Assembly (NCBI GenBank): GCA_022573605.1
Contig: JACZTQ010000003.1
Coordinates: 1 to 30,969 of the forward strand
Reading direction: 5' to 3'
DNA from: Pseudomonadota bacterium
GTDB taxonomy: Bacteria > Pseudomonadota > Alphaproteobacteria > Rhodobacterales > Rhodobacteraceae
Length of the DNA stretch: 30,969 bases
Shown here: in pieces, positions 14,252 through 22,950 of the stretch
Layout: each line of letters opens with the position of its first letter
Position numbering within the stretch: the first letter of the stretch is position 1
Made by a program: the position numbers and the translations under genes
Notes under the pieces: generated by a model
What the model saw: the letters and a program-made list of their open reading frames with translations, nothing else
The model's database searches: none
What the model was told of the DNA's origin: nothing

Positions 14252-15987
14252 GGGTTTTGCCAATCGCGGATTCGGTTGCCGATTTCGGCGGCGCCGATCA
14301 GATGAGGCCCGGGCCGGTGGAACCGGCGGATCTCGCCGGGCAGATCGCAGTTCGAACGCAGGTAACGGTAGAACTGGCCGGAATGGGACTGTTCGACAAC
14401 CAGAATGCGCCGGGCGCCTTCAAGCGAGGCAAGAAGGGCCTCTTTGGGGAAGGGGGAAATCAGGCGCATGGCAACCAGTTTGACCTCGATGCCGTCTTTT
14501 TTCAGGGCGCGGATGGCTTCGCGGGCCGGCCCGGTGATCGAGCCCCAGGTGAGAATGACGGTCTCGCCCGTGCCGGTTATCTCGCCCCAGTGGACGCCGT
14601 AGTCGAAGTTGGCCACCTTGTCGTGGCGCTTGTCCATCTGCTCCCTCTGGTCCGATCTCCGGGTCGACGGCGTCCCCCGCTCGCAATGGGTCAGGCCATC
14701 GGCGGTGTACTGGCCGCCGGCGGTGCCGGGAATGGCCATCGGCGAGATGCCGTCGGCGGTCAGGGCATAGCGGTTGTAGGCCGCGTCGATCTTGCCGTCG
14801 TAGGTTTTGCGGTTGGCCAGAAACGAGAGGTTGACCGGCCGTTTCATCAGCACCCGGGCCTGTCCCAGGGACTGGTCGGACAACACGATGGCCGGAACCT
14901 GCATCGCCTCGGCGAGATGGACCGCCCATTGCGTGGTATAGAGGCAATCGGCGACCGTGAGCGGGGCGACCACCACATGCGGCGCGTCGCCGTGAAAGCC
15001 GTAGACCGCGATATTCAGGTCGGACTGCTCGGATTTGGTGGCGATGCCGGTGGACGGGCCGCAGCGCATGACATCGACGACGACGACCGGCACCTCGGAA
15101 GCGGCCGCCAGACCGAGCGATTCCATCATCAGCGACAGCCCCGGGCCGGAGGTGGCGGTGATCGCGGCGCGGCCGCCGAAGGAGGCGCCGATGGCCATGT
15201 TGATCGACGAGAGCTCGTCTTCCGCCTGAACCAGGGCGCCGCCGATCTTGGCCAGCGACGGGGCCAGCCATTCGAGGATCTCGGTGGCCGGGGTGATCGG
15301 GTAGGCGGCGGCAAAGCGCACGCCGCCGCGAACGGCGCCGAGCCCGACGGCCTCGTTGCCGGTGATCAGCCAGCGCCCCTGGTTTTTCAGGTCGGCGGCG
15401 CCGATCTCGAAGCCCTTCGGGTGGCGGGCCGCCTGCGCCATGCCGGCCTCGAGGCAGATTCGCCCCGCTGCCACGGCCGCATCCCCCTTGGGCGACAGTT
15501 TGGTGGTCATGACCTCGATCAGATGATCGATCGAGAGACCGATAAACCCGGCCGCCAGCCCGGCCGCGATCATGTTTTCCCGGCCGCCGGGGATCGCCTT
15601 CGCAAGCTCCTTGAGGGCGATCTCGGCGACCGCCGCGCCGGAGGCGCCGACCGCTTCGGGAACCTCTCCCGCGCTGGGGTCGGAGACGATCAGCCCATCG
15701 GCCTTCAGGGGCATTTCGGCGGCGAAACGGTTGGCGTTTTTCCAGTCGATGGCGATCAGCAGGTCATATTCCTCGCTCATGCACTCGACCGGGTGGTTGG
15801 CGAGGCGCAGCAGCGCCGCCGCCTCGCCGCCGCGGATCTGCGGGCCGACCGAGCGGTTCATCATGCCGTACCAGCCGGATTTTCCCGCCGCTTCCAGCAG
15901 GATCGCGCCGGCCGTGATGGCCCCGGCCCCACCGGAACCGGCGATGGCGATGGAGACACTTTTCTTGACTGTTCCAGAGGCTGTCAT
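14248..15987 (-). CDS. korA: 2-oxoacid (2-oxoglutarate):ferredoxin oxidoreductase, fused gamma-alpha subunit
   Basis: The 579-residue subunit joins a gamma domain and an alpha domain. The gamma domain (about 10-190) has GSGGAGAITAGAIL and NRSVGPQIRGGEAAALLR. The alpha domain (about 200-580) has AAYPITPATEILEW, AEDELSSINMAIGAS and TSGPGLSLMMESLGLA. The C-terminal part carries the transketolase-type block VILTWGSITGPAREA and RLISPFP. No extra ferredoxin domain is present, as in the two-subunit KorAB type. The gene starts at ATG 15987, facing had across a shared 179-bp control region. With KorB it would turn acetyl-CoA-derived 2-oxoglutarate oxidation into reduced ferredoxin for ring reduction. 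The C-terminal half is free of frameshifts. Confidence 0.92.
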   Translation of the reverse strand: MTASGTVKKSVSIAIAGSGGAGAITAGAILLEAAGKSGWYGMMNRSVGPQIRGGEAAALLRLANHPVECMSEEYDLLIAIDWKNANRFAAEMPLKADGLIVSDPSAGEVPEAVGASGAAVAEIALKELAKAIPGGRENMIAAGLAAGFIGLSIDHLIEVMTTKLSPKGDAAVAAGRICLEAGMAQAARHPKGFEIGAADLKNQGRWLITGNEAVGLGAVRGGVRFAAAYPITPATEILEWLAPSLAKIGGALVQAEDELSSINMAIGASFGGRAAITATSGPGLSLMMESLGLAAASEVPVVVVDVMRCGPSTGIATKSEQSDLNIAVYGFHGDAPHVVVAPLTVADCLYTTQWAVHLAEAMQVPAIVLSDQSLGQARVLMKRPVNLSFLANRKTYDGKIDAAYNRYALTADGISPMAIPGTAGGQYTADGLTHCERGTPSTRRSDQREQMDKRHDKVANFDYGVHWGEITGTGETVILTWGSITGPAREAIRALKKDGIEVKLVAMRLISPFPKEALLASLEGARRILVVEQSHSGQFYRYLRSNCDLPGEIRRFHRPGPHLIGAAEIGNRIRDWQNP

Positions 15988-16166
15988 GGCGCGGCCCGGT
16001 CCCGATCGCCGGCAGTTTCGAACACTGCCGGATTTTCGTTGTTGACCCTAAAGAGGTATTCGGGTACTAGTTTACGGTAATAAGGAAACCGAGCGCTGTC
16101 AACATGCCCGTGCGGGTGATCGGCAGTTACCCGCAAGGACGGGTGATCGGGGAGGAAAAAGACCGC
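15988..16166. promoter_or_regulatory. Divergent control region korA / had
   Basis: This AT-richer spacer separates the electron-supply operon from the benzoyl-CoA reductase operon. For had, TTGACC (16042-16047) and TACTAG (16065-16070) are spaced by 17 bases. The motif AGGTAT-TCG-GGTACT (16054-16068) lies between and across these boxes, where a repressor would act. The same twelve fixed bases recur before hcrC. The had ribosome site GGGGAGG is at 16149-16155. Confidence 0.65.
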
Positions 16167-17231
16167 ATGGCGCGACGCTGGGTGATGGTTGCTCGAAACG
16201 AGCCGCTGCGGGCGGAAGACTTCGAACCGGCGCTGCCGGGCCCGGGCGAGGTGCTGGTCGAGATCGCCGGCTGCGGCGTCTGCCATACCGATCTTGGCTA
16301 TTATTACGACGGCGTGCGGACCAACCGGCCGCTTCCCCTGACCCTCGGCCATGAAATCAGCGGGCGGGTGGTGCAGTGCGGCTCGGGGGCCGAGCAGTGG
16401 ATGGACCGGACGGTCATCGTTCCCGCCGTCATGCCGTGCGGAGAATGCGATCTGTGCTTGCGCGGCAAGGGTACCATCTGCCGCGCCCAGAAGATGCCCG
16501 GCAACGATATCGAAGGCGGCTTTGCCAGCCATATCACGGTGCCCGCACGCGGGTTGTGCCCGGTCGAGTTGGCCCGGCTGGAAGCCGTCGGCCTCGAGTT
16601 GGCGGATGTTTCGGTGATCGCCGATGCGCTGACCACGCCCTATCAGGCCGCCCTTCAGGCCGGGATCGGCCCCGGAGACCTGGTGGTGGTCAACGGGGTT
16701 GGCGGCATCGGGGGCTATGCGGTGCAGGTCGCCGCGGCGCTGGGGGCGACGGTCGTCGCGATCGATGTGGTCCCGGAAAAGCTCGCGGCGGTCGCTGATT
16801 ATGGCGCGACGCTGACCCTGGATGGGCGCGACTTCGACGGCCGGGCGCTGAAGGCGGAGATCGGCGGGTTCGCCAGCGCACGGGGTTTGCGCGCCACCGA
16901 GTGGATCATCATGGAATGTTCCGGCACGGCGGCGGGCCAGAAGGCCGCGTTCGGGCTGCTGAACCATGGCGCCACGATGTGCGTGGTCGGGTTCACCATG
17001 GACAAGCTGGAGCTGCGGCTGTCCAACCTGATGGCCTTTCATGCCCGTCTGCTGGGCAACTGGGGCTGTCCGCCCGAACTCTACCCGGGGGCGCTGGAGC
17101 TGGTCCTGGAGGGCAAGGTCAAGCTGGCCCCCTTTGTCGAGCAGCGCCCGCTCGACGACATCAACGAAATCTTCCGAGCCGTCCACGACGGCGAGTTTGT
17201 CCGCCGCGCCATTCTTGCGCCGGCGGCCTAG
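16167..17231 (+). CDS. had: 6-hydroxycyclohex-1-ene-1-carbonyl-CoA dehydrogenase
   Basis: Had oxidises 6-hydroxycyclohex-1-ene-1-carbonyl-CoA to the 6-oxo compound with NAD in the benzoyl-CoA pathway. It is a 354-residue zinc alcohol dehydrogenase-type protein. Catalytic zinc residues are C36 (in CGVCH) and H62/E63 (in LGHEISG). The structural zinc loop has cysteines 91, 94, 97 and 105 (CGECDLCLRGKGTIC). The Rossmann motif GVGGIGG is at 177-183, with an acidic D200 that favours NAD. The ATG at 16167 follows a GGGGAGG ribosome site; an upstream ATG at 16104 has none. The first position in had-oah-dch-bcrCBAD-fdx fixes the specific function. Confidence 0.92.
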   Translation: MARRWVMVARNEPLRAEDFEPALPGPGEVLVEIAGCGVCHTDLGYYYDGVRTNRPLPLTLGHEISGRVVQCGSGAEQWMDRTVIVPAVMPCGECDLCLRGKGTICRAQKMPGNDIEGGFASHITVPARGLCPVELARLEAVGLELADVSVIADALTTPYQAALQAGIGPGDLVVVNGVGGIGGYAVQVAAALGATVVAIDVVPEKLAAVADYGATLTLDGRDFDGRALKAEIGGFASARGLRATEWIIMECSGTAAGQKAAFGLLNHGATMCVVGFTMDKLELRLSNLMAFHARLLGNWGCPPELYPGALELVLEGKVKLAPFVEQRPLDDINEIFRAVHDGEFVRRAILAPAA

Positions 17232-17245
17232 AGGAGACCGGATCG

Positions 17246-18382
17246 ATGAGTGCCGATGCAACAACGCCCGGCGGCTTTGAATTTCTGCCCCATGACCTGG
17301 TGTCCGATGCCACCCGCGAAGCGATAACCGACGGTGTTCTGTACCAAAAACGCCCGGCGAGGAACCTCGACGGCTCGCCGGCCGACGGGCTGTTCAACGC
17401 TTGGATAACGCTGAACAACCCGAGCCAGTACAACGCCTACACCACGGATATGGTCAAAGCGGTCATTCTGGCCTTTCGCGCCGCGTCCAATGCCCGCGAT
17501 GTCGTTGCGGTGGTGTTTACCGCGGTCGGCGACAAGGCGTTTTGCACCGGCGGCAACACCAAGGAATACGCCGAGTATTATGCCGGCCGGCCGCAGGAAT
17601 ACCGCCAGTACATGCGTTTGTTCAACGACATGGTCTCGGCGATTTTGGGCTGCGACAAGCCGGTGGTCTGCCGGGTGAACGGGATGCGCATCGGCGGCGG
17701 CCAGGAAATCGGCATGGCCTGCGATTTTTCGATTGCCCAGGACATGGCGCGGTTTGCTCAGGCCGGCCCCAAGCACGGTTCGGCGGCAATCGGCGGCTCG
17801 ACCGATTTCCTGCCGGTGATGATCGGCTGTGAACAGGCGATGATTTCCGGTGTGTTGTGCGAGAGCTTTTCGGCCCACAAGGCCCTGCGCCTCGGACTTC
17901 TGACCGATCTTGTTCCGGGCCTGAAGGTGGACGGAAAATACCTCGCCAACCCGTTGGTCGAGACCGAGATGAAAACCGATCAATGGGGCCGGATCATCCA
18001 CGGCGAGCCCAAGACCGGCGACGCCCTGGCGGCGGGAAAAGCCCTGGTGAAAAGCGGCGCAATCGATCTCGGCGCGCTGGATGCGAGGGTCGAGGAATTG
18101 TGCACCAAGCTGATGCTGACCTTCCCCGACTGCACCACGAAATCGGTCGAGGAGCTGCGCAAGCCCAAGCTGAACGCCTGGAACGCCAACAAGGAAAACT
18201 CGCGCGCCTGGCTGTCGCTGAACATGATGACCGAGGCGCGGGCCGGTTTTCGCGCCTTCAACGAGGGCAACCGGGAGGATGGCCGCGAGGTCGACTTCGT
18301 GGTCCTGCGCCGCGAGCTGGCGGCCGGCGCGAAATGGTCGGAGGCGTATATCGACAGCCTGATGCCGGGGGCGCGCAAATGA
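17246..18382 (+). CDS. oah: 6-oxocyclohex-1-ene-1-carbonyl-CoA hydrolase (ring-opening)
   Basis: Oah adds two waters to 6-oxocyclohex-1-ene-1-carbonyl-CoA and opens the ring to 3-hydroxypimelyl-CoA. The 378-residue protein is a long member of the crotonase family. It shows WITLNNPSQYNAYTTDMV, the oxyanion-hole segment DKAFCTGGNTKEYAEYY, and CRVNGMRIGGGQEIGMACD. A long C-terminal extension after the crotonase core sets it apart from ordinary enoyl-CoA hydratases. It starts 14 bp after had, with GAGGAG upstream of ATG 17246, and ends overlapping dch by four bases. Confidence 0.93.
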   Translation: MSADATTPGGFEFLPHDLVSDATREAITDGVLYQKRPARNLDGSPADGLFNAWITLNNPSQYNAYTTDMVKAVILAFRAASNARDVVAVVFTAVGDKAFCTGGNTKEYAEYYAGRPQEYRQYMRLFNDMVSAILGCDKPVVCRVNGMRIGGGQEIGMACDFSIAQDMARFAQAGPKHGSAAIGGSTDFLPVMIGCEQAMISGVLCESFSAHKALRLGLLTDLVPGLKVDGKYLANPLVETEMKTDQWGRIIHGEPKTGDALAAGKALVKSGAIDLGALDARVEELCTKLMLTFPDCTTKSVEELRKPKLNAWNANKENSRAWLSLNMMTEARAGFRAFNEGNREDGREVDFVVLRRELAAGAKWSEAYIDSLMPGARK

Positions 18383-19146
18383 GCGATCCGCTCAAGATCT
18401 GGCTGGAGCGCAACGGCGTCTTGCTGCGCCTGCGGCTCGACCGTCCGAAGGCCAATATCGTCGACGCCGGCATGATCGCGGCGCTCGATGCGGCCCTGGC
18501 GGAGCACCGGGACAACGCGGGACTGGCGGCGGTGCTGATCGATGCCTCGGGACCGCATTTCAGTTTCGGCGCCAGCGTCGAGGAGCACCTGCCGGACAGT
18601 TGTGCCGAGATGCTCGGGGCGCTGCACGCGCTGGTCCGGCGGATGCTGGAATATCCGGTGCCGATCCTGGTGGCGATCCGCGGGCAGTGCCTGGGCGGGG
18701 GTCTGGAAGTGGCGGCGGCGGGACATCGCCTGTTCGCCGCCCCGGAGGCCAGCCTGGGGCAGCCGGAAATGCGGCTCGGGGTGTTCGCGCCCGCCGCCTC
18801 CTGCCTGTTGCCCGAGCGCATCGGCCAGGCGCGGGCCGAGGACCTGCTCTATTCCGGGCGCAGTGTTTCCGGCCAGGAAGCGTTCGCCATCGGTCTGGTC
18901 GATGCGCTGGCCGAGGACCCGCAAGCGGCCGCGCTGGAGTATTTCGACCAACACCTGGCCGGCAAAAGCGCCAGTTCGCTGCGCCTCGCGGTGCGGGCCG
19001 CGCGGATCGGGTTCATCGGGCGGGTGACGGCGAAACTCGAGGCCGTGGAGCGCCTCTATCTGGACGAACTGATGTCAACGCGCGACGCGGTGGAAGGTCT
19101 CGAGGCCTTCCTCGCCAAGCGCCCGGCAAAGTGGGAGAACCGATGA
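18379..19146 (+). CDS. dch: Cyclohexa-1,5-diene-1-carbonyl-CoA hydratase
   Basis: Dch hydrates the cyclohexadienoyl-CoA product of benzoyl-CoA reductase to 6-hydroxycyclohex-1-ene-1-carbonyl-CoA. The 255-residue crotonase-family protein has RLDRPKANIVDAGMIAALD, the oxyanion-hole loops HFSFGASVEEHLP and IRGQCLGGGLEVAAAGHRL, and EASLGQPEMRLGVFAPAASC. The SVEEHLP segment replaces the usual ADIK of fatty-acid hydratases and is as I recall it for Dch. It overlaps both neighbours by ATGA (with oah at 18379, with bcrC at 19143). Confidence 0.93.
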   Translation: MSDPLKIWLERNGVLLRLRLDRPKANIVDAGMIAALDAALAEHRDNAGLAAVLIDASGPHFSFGASVEEHLPDSCAEMLGALHALVRRMLEYPVPILVAIRGQCLGGGLEVAAAGHRLFAAPEASLGQPEMRLGVFAPAASCLLPERIGQARAEDLLYSGRSVSGQEAFAIGLVDALAEDPQAAALEYFDQHLAGKSASSLRLAVRAARIGFIGRVTAKLEAVERLYLDELMSTRDAVEGLEAFLAKRPAKWENR

Positions 19147-20318
19147 CAACGCCATCGACGAGCGAGATCGTTGCCCGCTGCAAGGCGCTCTACGAGGATC
19201 TGAACTTCACCACGGCGCGGGAATGGAAAGCGGCCGAGGCGGGGCGCAAGGTGATCGGTTTCATGCCGATCTACATCCCGCGCGAGATCATTCACGCGGC
19301 GGGGATGCTGCCGCTCGGGATCCTGGGCGGGGGGGACAATCTCGAAGTGATCCACGGCGATGCCTATTACCAGAGCTACATCTGCCGGATTCCGCGCTCG
19401 ACCATCGAACTCGGCATTTCCGGCCGGCTCGATTTTGTCGACGGCATGCTGTTCCCGTCGATCTGCGACGTGATCCGCAACCTCTCGGGCATGTGGAAAA
19501 CGCTGTTTCCCGAGGTCTATTCGAAATATTTCGACGTTCCGCAGACCTACCGGGACGAAATCGGCGGCACCTTTTACATCGGCGAGATGACCGCGTTCAT
19601 GCACGACCTGGAAGAACTTTCGGGGCGAAAGATCACGGCCGACGATTTGCGCCACTCGATCGACGTATATAACAAAAACCGGCGGCTGGTGCGCGATCTC
19701 TATGCCCTTCGGGCGCAAAAGCCGTGGCAGGCACCGGCCTCCGAGGCCTATCTGGTGATCCGCGCCGGAATGGTGCTGCCGGTCGAGGAACATTCGGAAC
19801 TGCTGGAGCACTACATCGCCGCGGCCGGCGCCGAAGATCGCCCGATCAAGGACAACTGCCGGGTGATCGTCACCGGCATGTTCTGCGAGCAGCCGCCCCT
19901 GAACCTGATCAAATCGCTGGAACTGTCGGGCTGTTATGTGGTCGACGACGATTTCATGCTGGTGTCGCGCTGGCTGATCGGCGATGTGCCGCTCGAGGGG
20001 GACCCGATCCACAACCTGGCCCAGGCGTTCCTGCATCATTCGGAAAGCACCGCGGCCAAATACGAACCCGACCGGGAGGAAAAGGGCCAGTTCCTGGTGC
20101 GGGCCGTGCGGCGCACCGGCGCCGAGGGCGTGATCTTCGCCTCGCCCAGCTTCTGCGATCCGGCGCTGCTGGACCGGCCGATGCAGCAGAACGTGCTGGC
20201 GGCGGCTGACATCCCCTACATCGCGTTCAAATACGCCGAGAACTCGGGCCAGATGCAACCGATCCGGGAACAGGCCGGAACCTTTGTCGATTCGATCAAA
20301 CTATGGAGCGCGGCATGA
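19143..20318 (+). CDS. bcrC: Benzoyl-CoA reductase, subunit C
   Basis: BcrC forms with BcrB the substrate-binding module of class I benzoyl-CoA reductase, which reduces the aromatic ring at the cost of ATP. The 391-residue protein belongs to the HgdB/FldB-like family. It begins with a helical region, then VIGFMPIYIPREIIHAAGMLPLG, a recognisable family block. Conserved cysteines likely to bind a 4Fe-4S cluster include C81 (SYICRIPRS), C108 (FPSICDV), C248 (GMFCEQPP) and C338 (SPSFCDP); which three or four are ligands cannot be settled here. It is coupled to dch and bcrB by four-base overlaps. Confidence 0.95.
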   Translation: MTTPSTSEIVARCKALYEDLNFTTAREWKAAEAGRKVIGFMPIYIPREIIHAAGMLPLGILGGGDNLEVIHGDAYYQSYICRIPRSTIELGISGRLDFVDGMLFPSICDVIRNLSGMWKTLFPEVYSKYFDVPQTYRDEIGGTFYIGEMTAFMHDLEELSGRKITADDLRHSIDVYNKNRRLVRDLYALRAQKPWQAPASEAYLVIRAGMVLPVEEHSELLEHYIAAAGAEDRPIKDNCRVIVTGMFCEQPPLNLIKSLELSGCYVVDDDFMLVSRWLIGDVPLEGDPIHNLAQAFLHHSESTAAKYEPDREEKGQFLVRAVRRTGAEGVIFASPSFCDPALLDRPMQQNVLAAADIPYIAFKYAENSGQMQPIREQAGTFVDSIKLWSAA

Positions 20319-21628
20319 AACCCCAGACGATCAAGGCACAGCCCAAGGATGCCATCAAGGATGCGTCCATGCTGAAGCAAAAAGAGATGATGGCGAAGCA
20401 TTATGACCGGCTGTCGGACGCCAGGGAGAACGGCGAGAAAGTCGCCTCGACCTTCGTGCCGGGCAATCTCAATGAATTGCTGATGTGTTTCGACCTGGTG
20501 AACAACCTGCCCGAGGTCAACGCCATTCAAAGCGGCCTGCGCAAGCAGAGCGGCGCCTACATCATGGAAGCGGAACGCGCCGGGCATTCGGAGGATGTCT
20601 GCACCTACGTGAAATCCGACATCGGCATGATGGCCAAGGGCAATATCGGGCCGAACGGCAGGAAGCTGCCGGACCCGGATGTGCTGATGCTGTCCTACAC
20701 CGGCTGCTTCACCTTCATGAAATGGTTCGAGCTGCTGCGCGAGCAATACAAATGCGAGACCATCTTCTTTCAAACGCCCTATATGGCGGACGGCAAGATC
20801 ACCCCGAACATGATCCAGTACATGGTCAGGCAATTGAAGGAAGAGGTCATTCCGAAGCTTGAAAAAGTCTCGGGGGTGAAATTCGATCTCGACCGTCTGC
20901 GCGAATACCTGGGGAAGTCGGCAAAAGCCGAGGACGATCTGGTTTACATTCTGAAAAGCGCCAAGCACAAGCCTTCGCCAATCGACGCATATTTCGGCGG
21001 TATCTACTATATAGGGCCGATTTTCGGGGCCTTCCGCGGCACCGACGATGCGGTCGAATATTATCGGTTCCTGCGCAAAGAGGTCGATCAGCGGATCGCC
21101 GCCGGTCTTGGCCCGGTGACGCCGGACGGCCCGATGGGCGAGGAGAAATACCGGCTGGTGGTGGAAGGCCCGCCCAACTACACCCACTTCCGCCAGTTCT
21201 GGAAAATGTTCCATGACGAGGGCGCGACGGTGGTGGCGTCGAGCTATACCAAGGTCGGCGGCACCTATGATTACGGTTTCCGCCACGACCCCGCCCGCCC
21301 GCTGGAAAGCCTGGCCGAGTATTGCCTCGGGGTCTACACCAACCGCTCGTTGCCGATGCGCATCGACATGCTGGTCGATCACATGGACGAGTACCAGGCC
21401 GATGGCCTGGTGATCAATTCGATCAAGAGCTGCAACAGCTTCTCCGCCGGCCAGCTTCTGATCATGCGCGAAGTCGAAAAACGCACCGGCAAACCGGCGG
21501 TATTCATCGAGACCGATCTTGTCGACCCGCGCTATTTCTCGGCCGCGAACGTCAAGAACCGGCTGGAGAGCTATTTCCAGATGATCGAGCAGAAACGCAG
21601 CGGGGCGAGCAGGGGAGCGGCGGCGTGA
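20315..21628 (+). CDS. bcrB: Benzoyl-CoA reductase, subunit B
   Basis: BcrB is the partner of BcrC in the catalytic half of the reductase and is also HgdB-like. The 437-residue chain has the block KVASTFVPGNLNELLMCFDL, DVLMLSYTGCFTFMKWFELL, a central YFGGIYYIGPIFGAFRG and VINSIKSCNSFSAGQL near the C-terminus. The cysteines in TGCFTF and KSCNSF are candidate cluster ligands. I place the start at ATG 20315, which overlaps the bcrC stop (ATGA) and has GGAGCG upstream. An in-frame ATG at 20303 would add four residues. This region has visibly more AAA and GAT codons than the left part of the window. Confidence 0.95.
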   Translation: MKPQTIKAQPKDAIKDASMLKQKEMMAKHYDRLSDARENGEKVASTFVPGNLNELLMCFDLVNNLPEVNAIQSGLRKQSGAYIMEAERAGHSEDVCTYVKSDIGMMAKGNIGPNGRKLPDPDVLMLSYTGCFTFMKWFELLREQYKCETIFFQTPYMADGKITPNMIQYMVRQLKEEVIPKLEKVSGVKFDLDRLREYLGKSAKAEDDLVYILKSAKHKPSPIDAYFGGIYYIGPIFGAFRGTDDAVEYYRFLRKEVDQRIAAGLGPVTPDGPMGEEKYRLVVEGPPNYTHFRQFWKMFHDEGATVVASSYTKVGGTYDYGFRHDPARPLESLAEYCLGVYTNRSLPMRIDMLVDHMDEYQADGLVINSIKSCNSFSAGQLLIMREVEKRTGKPAVFIETDLVDPRYFSAANVKNRLESYFQMIEQKRSGASRGAAA

Positions 21629-22950
21629 AAACCTTTGTCGGTATCGATCTGGGCTCGACCACCACCAAGGCGGTGCTGATGGACGAGGAGCGGCAAATCA
21701 TCGGCCGCGGCATCACCAATTCGCGCTCCAACTACGACACCGCCTGCCGGGTGGCCGGGCAGGAGGCGGCGATCGATGCCCGCTTCACGCTGTTTCGCCG
21801 CGAGTTCGACGCCGACGGGGCGGGCCAGACCCGGGTCGAGGAATTCCTCTGCGGGCTGGAACGGTCGTTTCGCCTGGAGCAGTTTCTCGAACAACTGGAG
21901 GATCTGGAACAGACCTGTCTGGGTCAGGTGAAGGGCGAGCGCTTCGAGAAGATCGGCGATGGGGTCCGGCAGGCGCTGGGCGAAGTATTCCGGCGGTTGC
22001 GCGCGGAAGCCCCGGCGATGTTCGCGCCGGGTGCTGTCCGCAAATCCGACTTTTTCCGCGATATCGCGGGGTCGCGGTATCTGGCCGTGGCCGAGGAGGT
22101 GGCGCGCGATGCGGGGCTGTCCTACGACCTGCTGCTGAATGTCTACGACAAGTCGATCATCGCGGTGGAAAACCGGCCGCCGTCGGGCAGCCTGAGCGAC
22201 AAGTTCAAGCGCGCCCTCGACCGGGTGACCGCGCAGGGCATGGAGCCGGGCGAGGAGCTGATCCGGCGCGTCGACCGCGCCCTCGGGATCGAGCTTGAAG
22301 AGACCTATCTGGTCGGAACCGGCTATGGCCGCGTCACCCTGCCGTTTTCCAAGGAGCACATCCGCTCGGAAATCCTCTGTCACGGCCTGGGGGCGCACAT
22401 GATGTACCCCGAGACCCGCACCGTGCTCGATATCGGCGGGCAGGATACCAAGGGCATTCAGATCGACGCCCGGGGGATCGTCGAAAATTTCCAGATGAAC
22501 GACCGCTGCGCGGCCGGCTGTGGCCGTTATCTGGGCTATATCGCCGACGAGATGAACATGGGGGTGCACGAGCTTGGCCCGCTGGCGATGAAGTCGGACA
22601 AGCCGACGCGGATCAACTCGACCTGCACGGTCTTTGCCGGGGCCGAGCTTCGCGACCGGCTGGCGCTGGGGGAACGGCGCGAGGACATCCTGGCCGGCCT
22701 GCACCGCGCCATCATCCTTCGCGCCATGTCGATCCTGTCGCGCTCGGGCGGGGTTTCCGATCAGTTCACCTTTACCGGCGGTGTGGCCAAGAACGAGGCC
22801 GCGGTTCGCGAGCTGAAAAAGCTGGTGTTCGAGAATTACGGCGAGGTGACGATCAATATCGATCCGGATTCGATCTACACCGGCGCGCTGGGCGGGGCCG
22901 AGTTTGCCCGCCGGGCGGTCGAGGGCAGAATGGAAGGGCTGAACGGATGA
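21625..22950 (+). CDS. bcrA: Benzoyl-CoA reductase, subunit A (ATPase/electron activation)
   Basis: BcrA and BcrD form the ATP-hydrolysing module that passes low-potential electrons to BcrBC. The 441-residue protein is an ASKHA-fold activator. It has the phosphate-1 motif GIDLGSTTTKA (6-16), a second nucleotide motif LDIGGQDTKG (268-277), and cluster cysteines C295 and C299 in NDRCAAGCGRYL plus C334 in NSTCTVFAGAE. A late FTGGVAKN closes the ATP site. An insert of about 150 residues, roughly 50-210, separates the first motif from the core, as in other BcrA/BadF proteins. The start is GTG at 21625, overlapping the bcrB stop (GTGA). Confidence 0.95.
   Translation: MKTFVGIDLGSTTTKAVLMDEERQIIGRGITNSRSNYDTACRVAGQEAAIDARFTLFRREFDADGAGQTRVEEFLCGLERSFRLEQFLEQLEDLEQTCLGQVKGERFEKIGDGVRQALGEVFRRLRAEAPAMFAPGAVRKSDFFRDIAGSRYLAVAEEVARDAGLSYDLLLNVYDKSIIAVENRPPSGSLSDKFKRALDRVTAQGMEPGEELIRRVDRALGIELEETYLVGTGYGRVTLPFSKEHIRSEILCHGLGAHMMYPETRTVLDIGGQDTKGIQIDARGIVENFQMNDRCAAGCGRYLGYIADEMNMGVHELGPLAMKSDKPTRINSTCTVFAGAELRDRLALGERREDILAGLHRAIILRAMSILSRSGGVSDQFTFTGGVAKNEAAVRELKKLVFENYGEVTINIDPDSIYTGALGGAEFARRAVEGRMEGLNG

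Noticed and set aside
14257..16080. 607-codon plus-strand frame opposite korA
   Set aside because: Shadow of korA, no recognisable domains.
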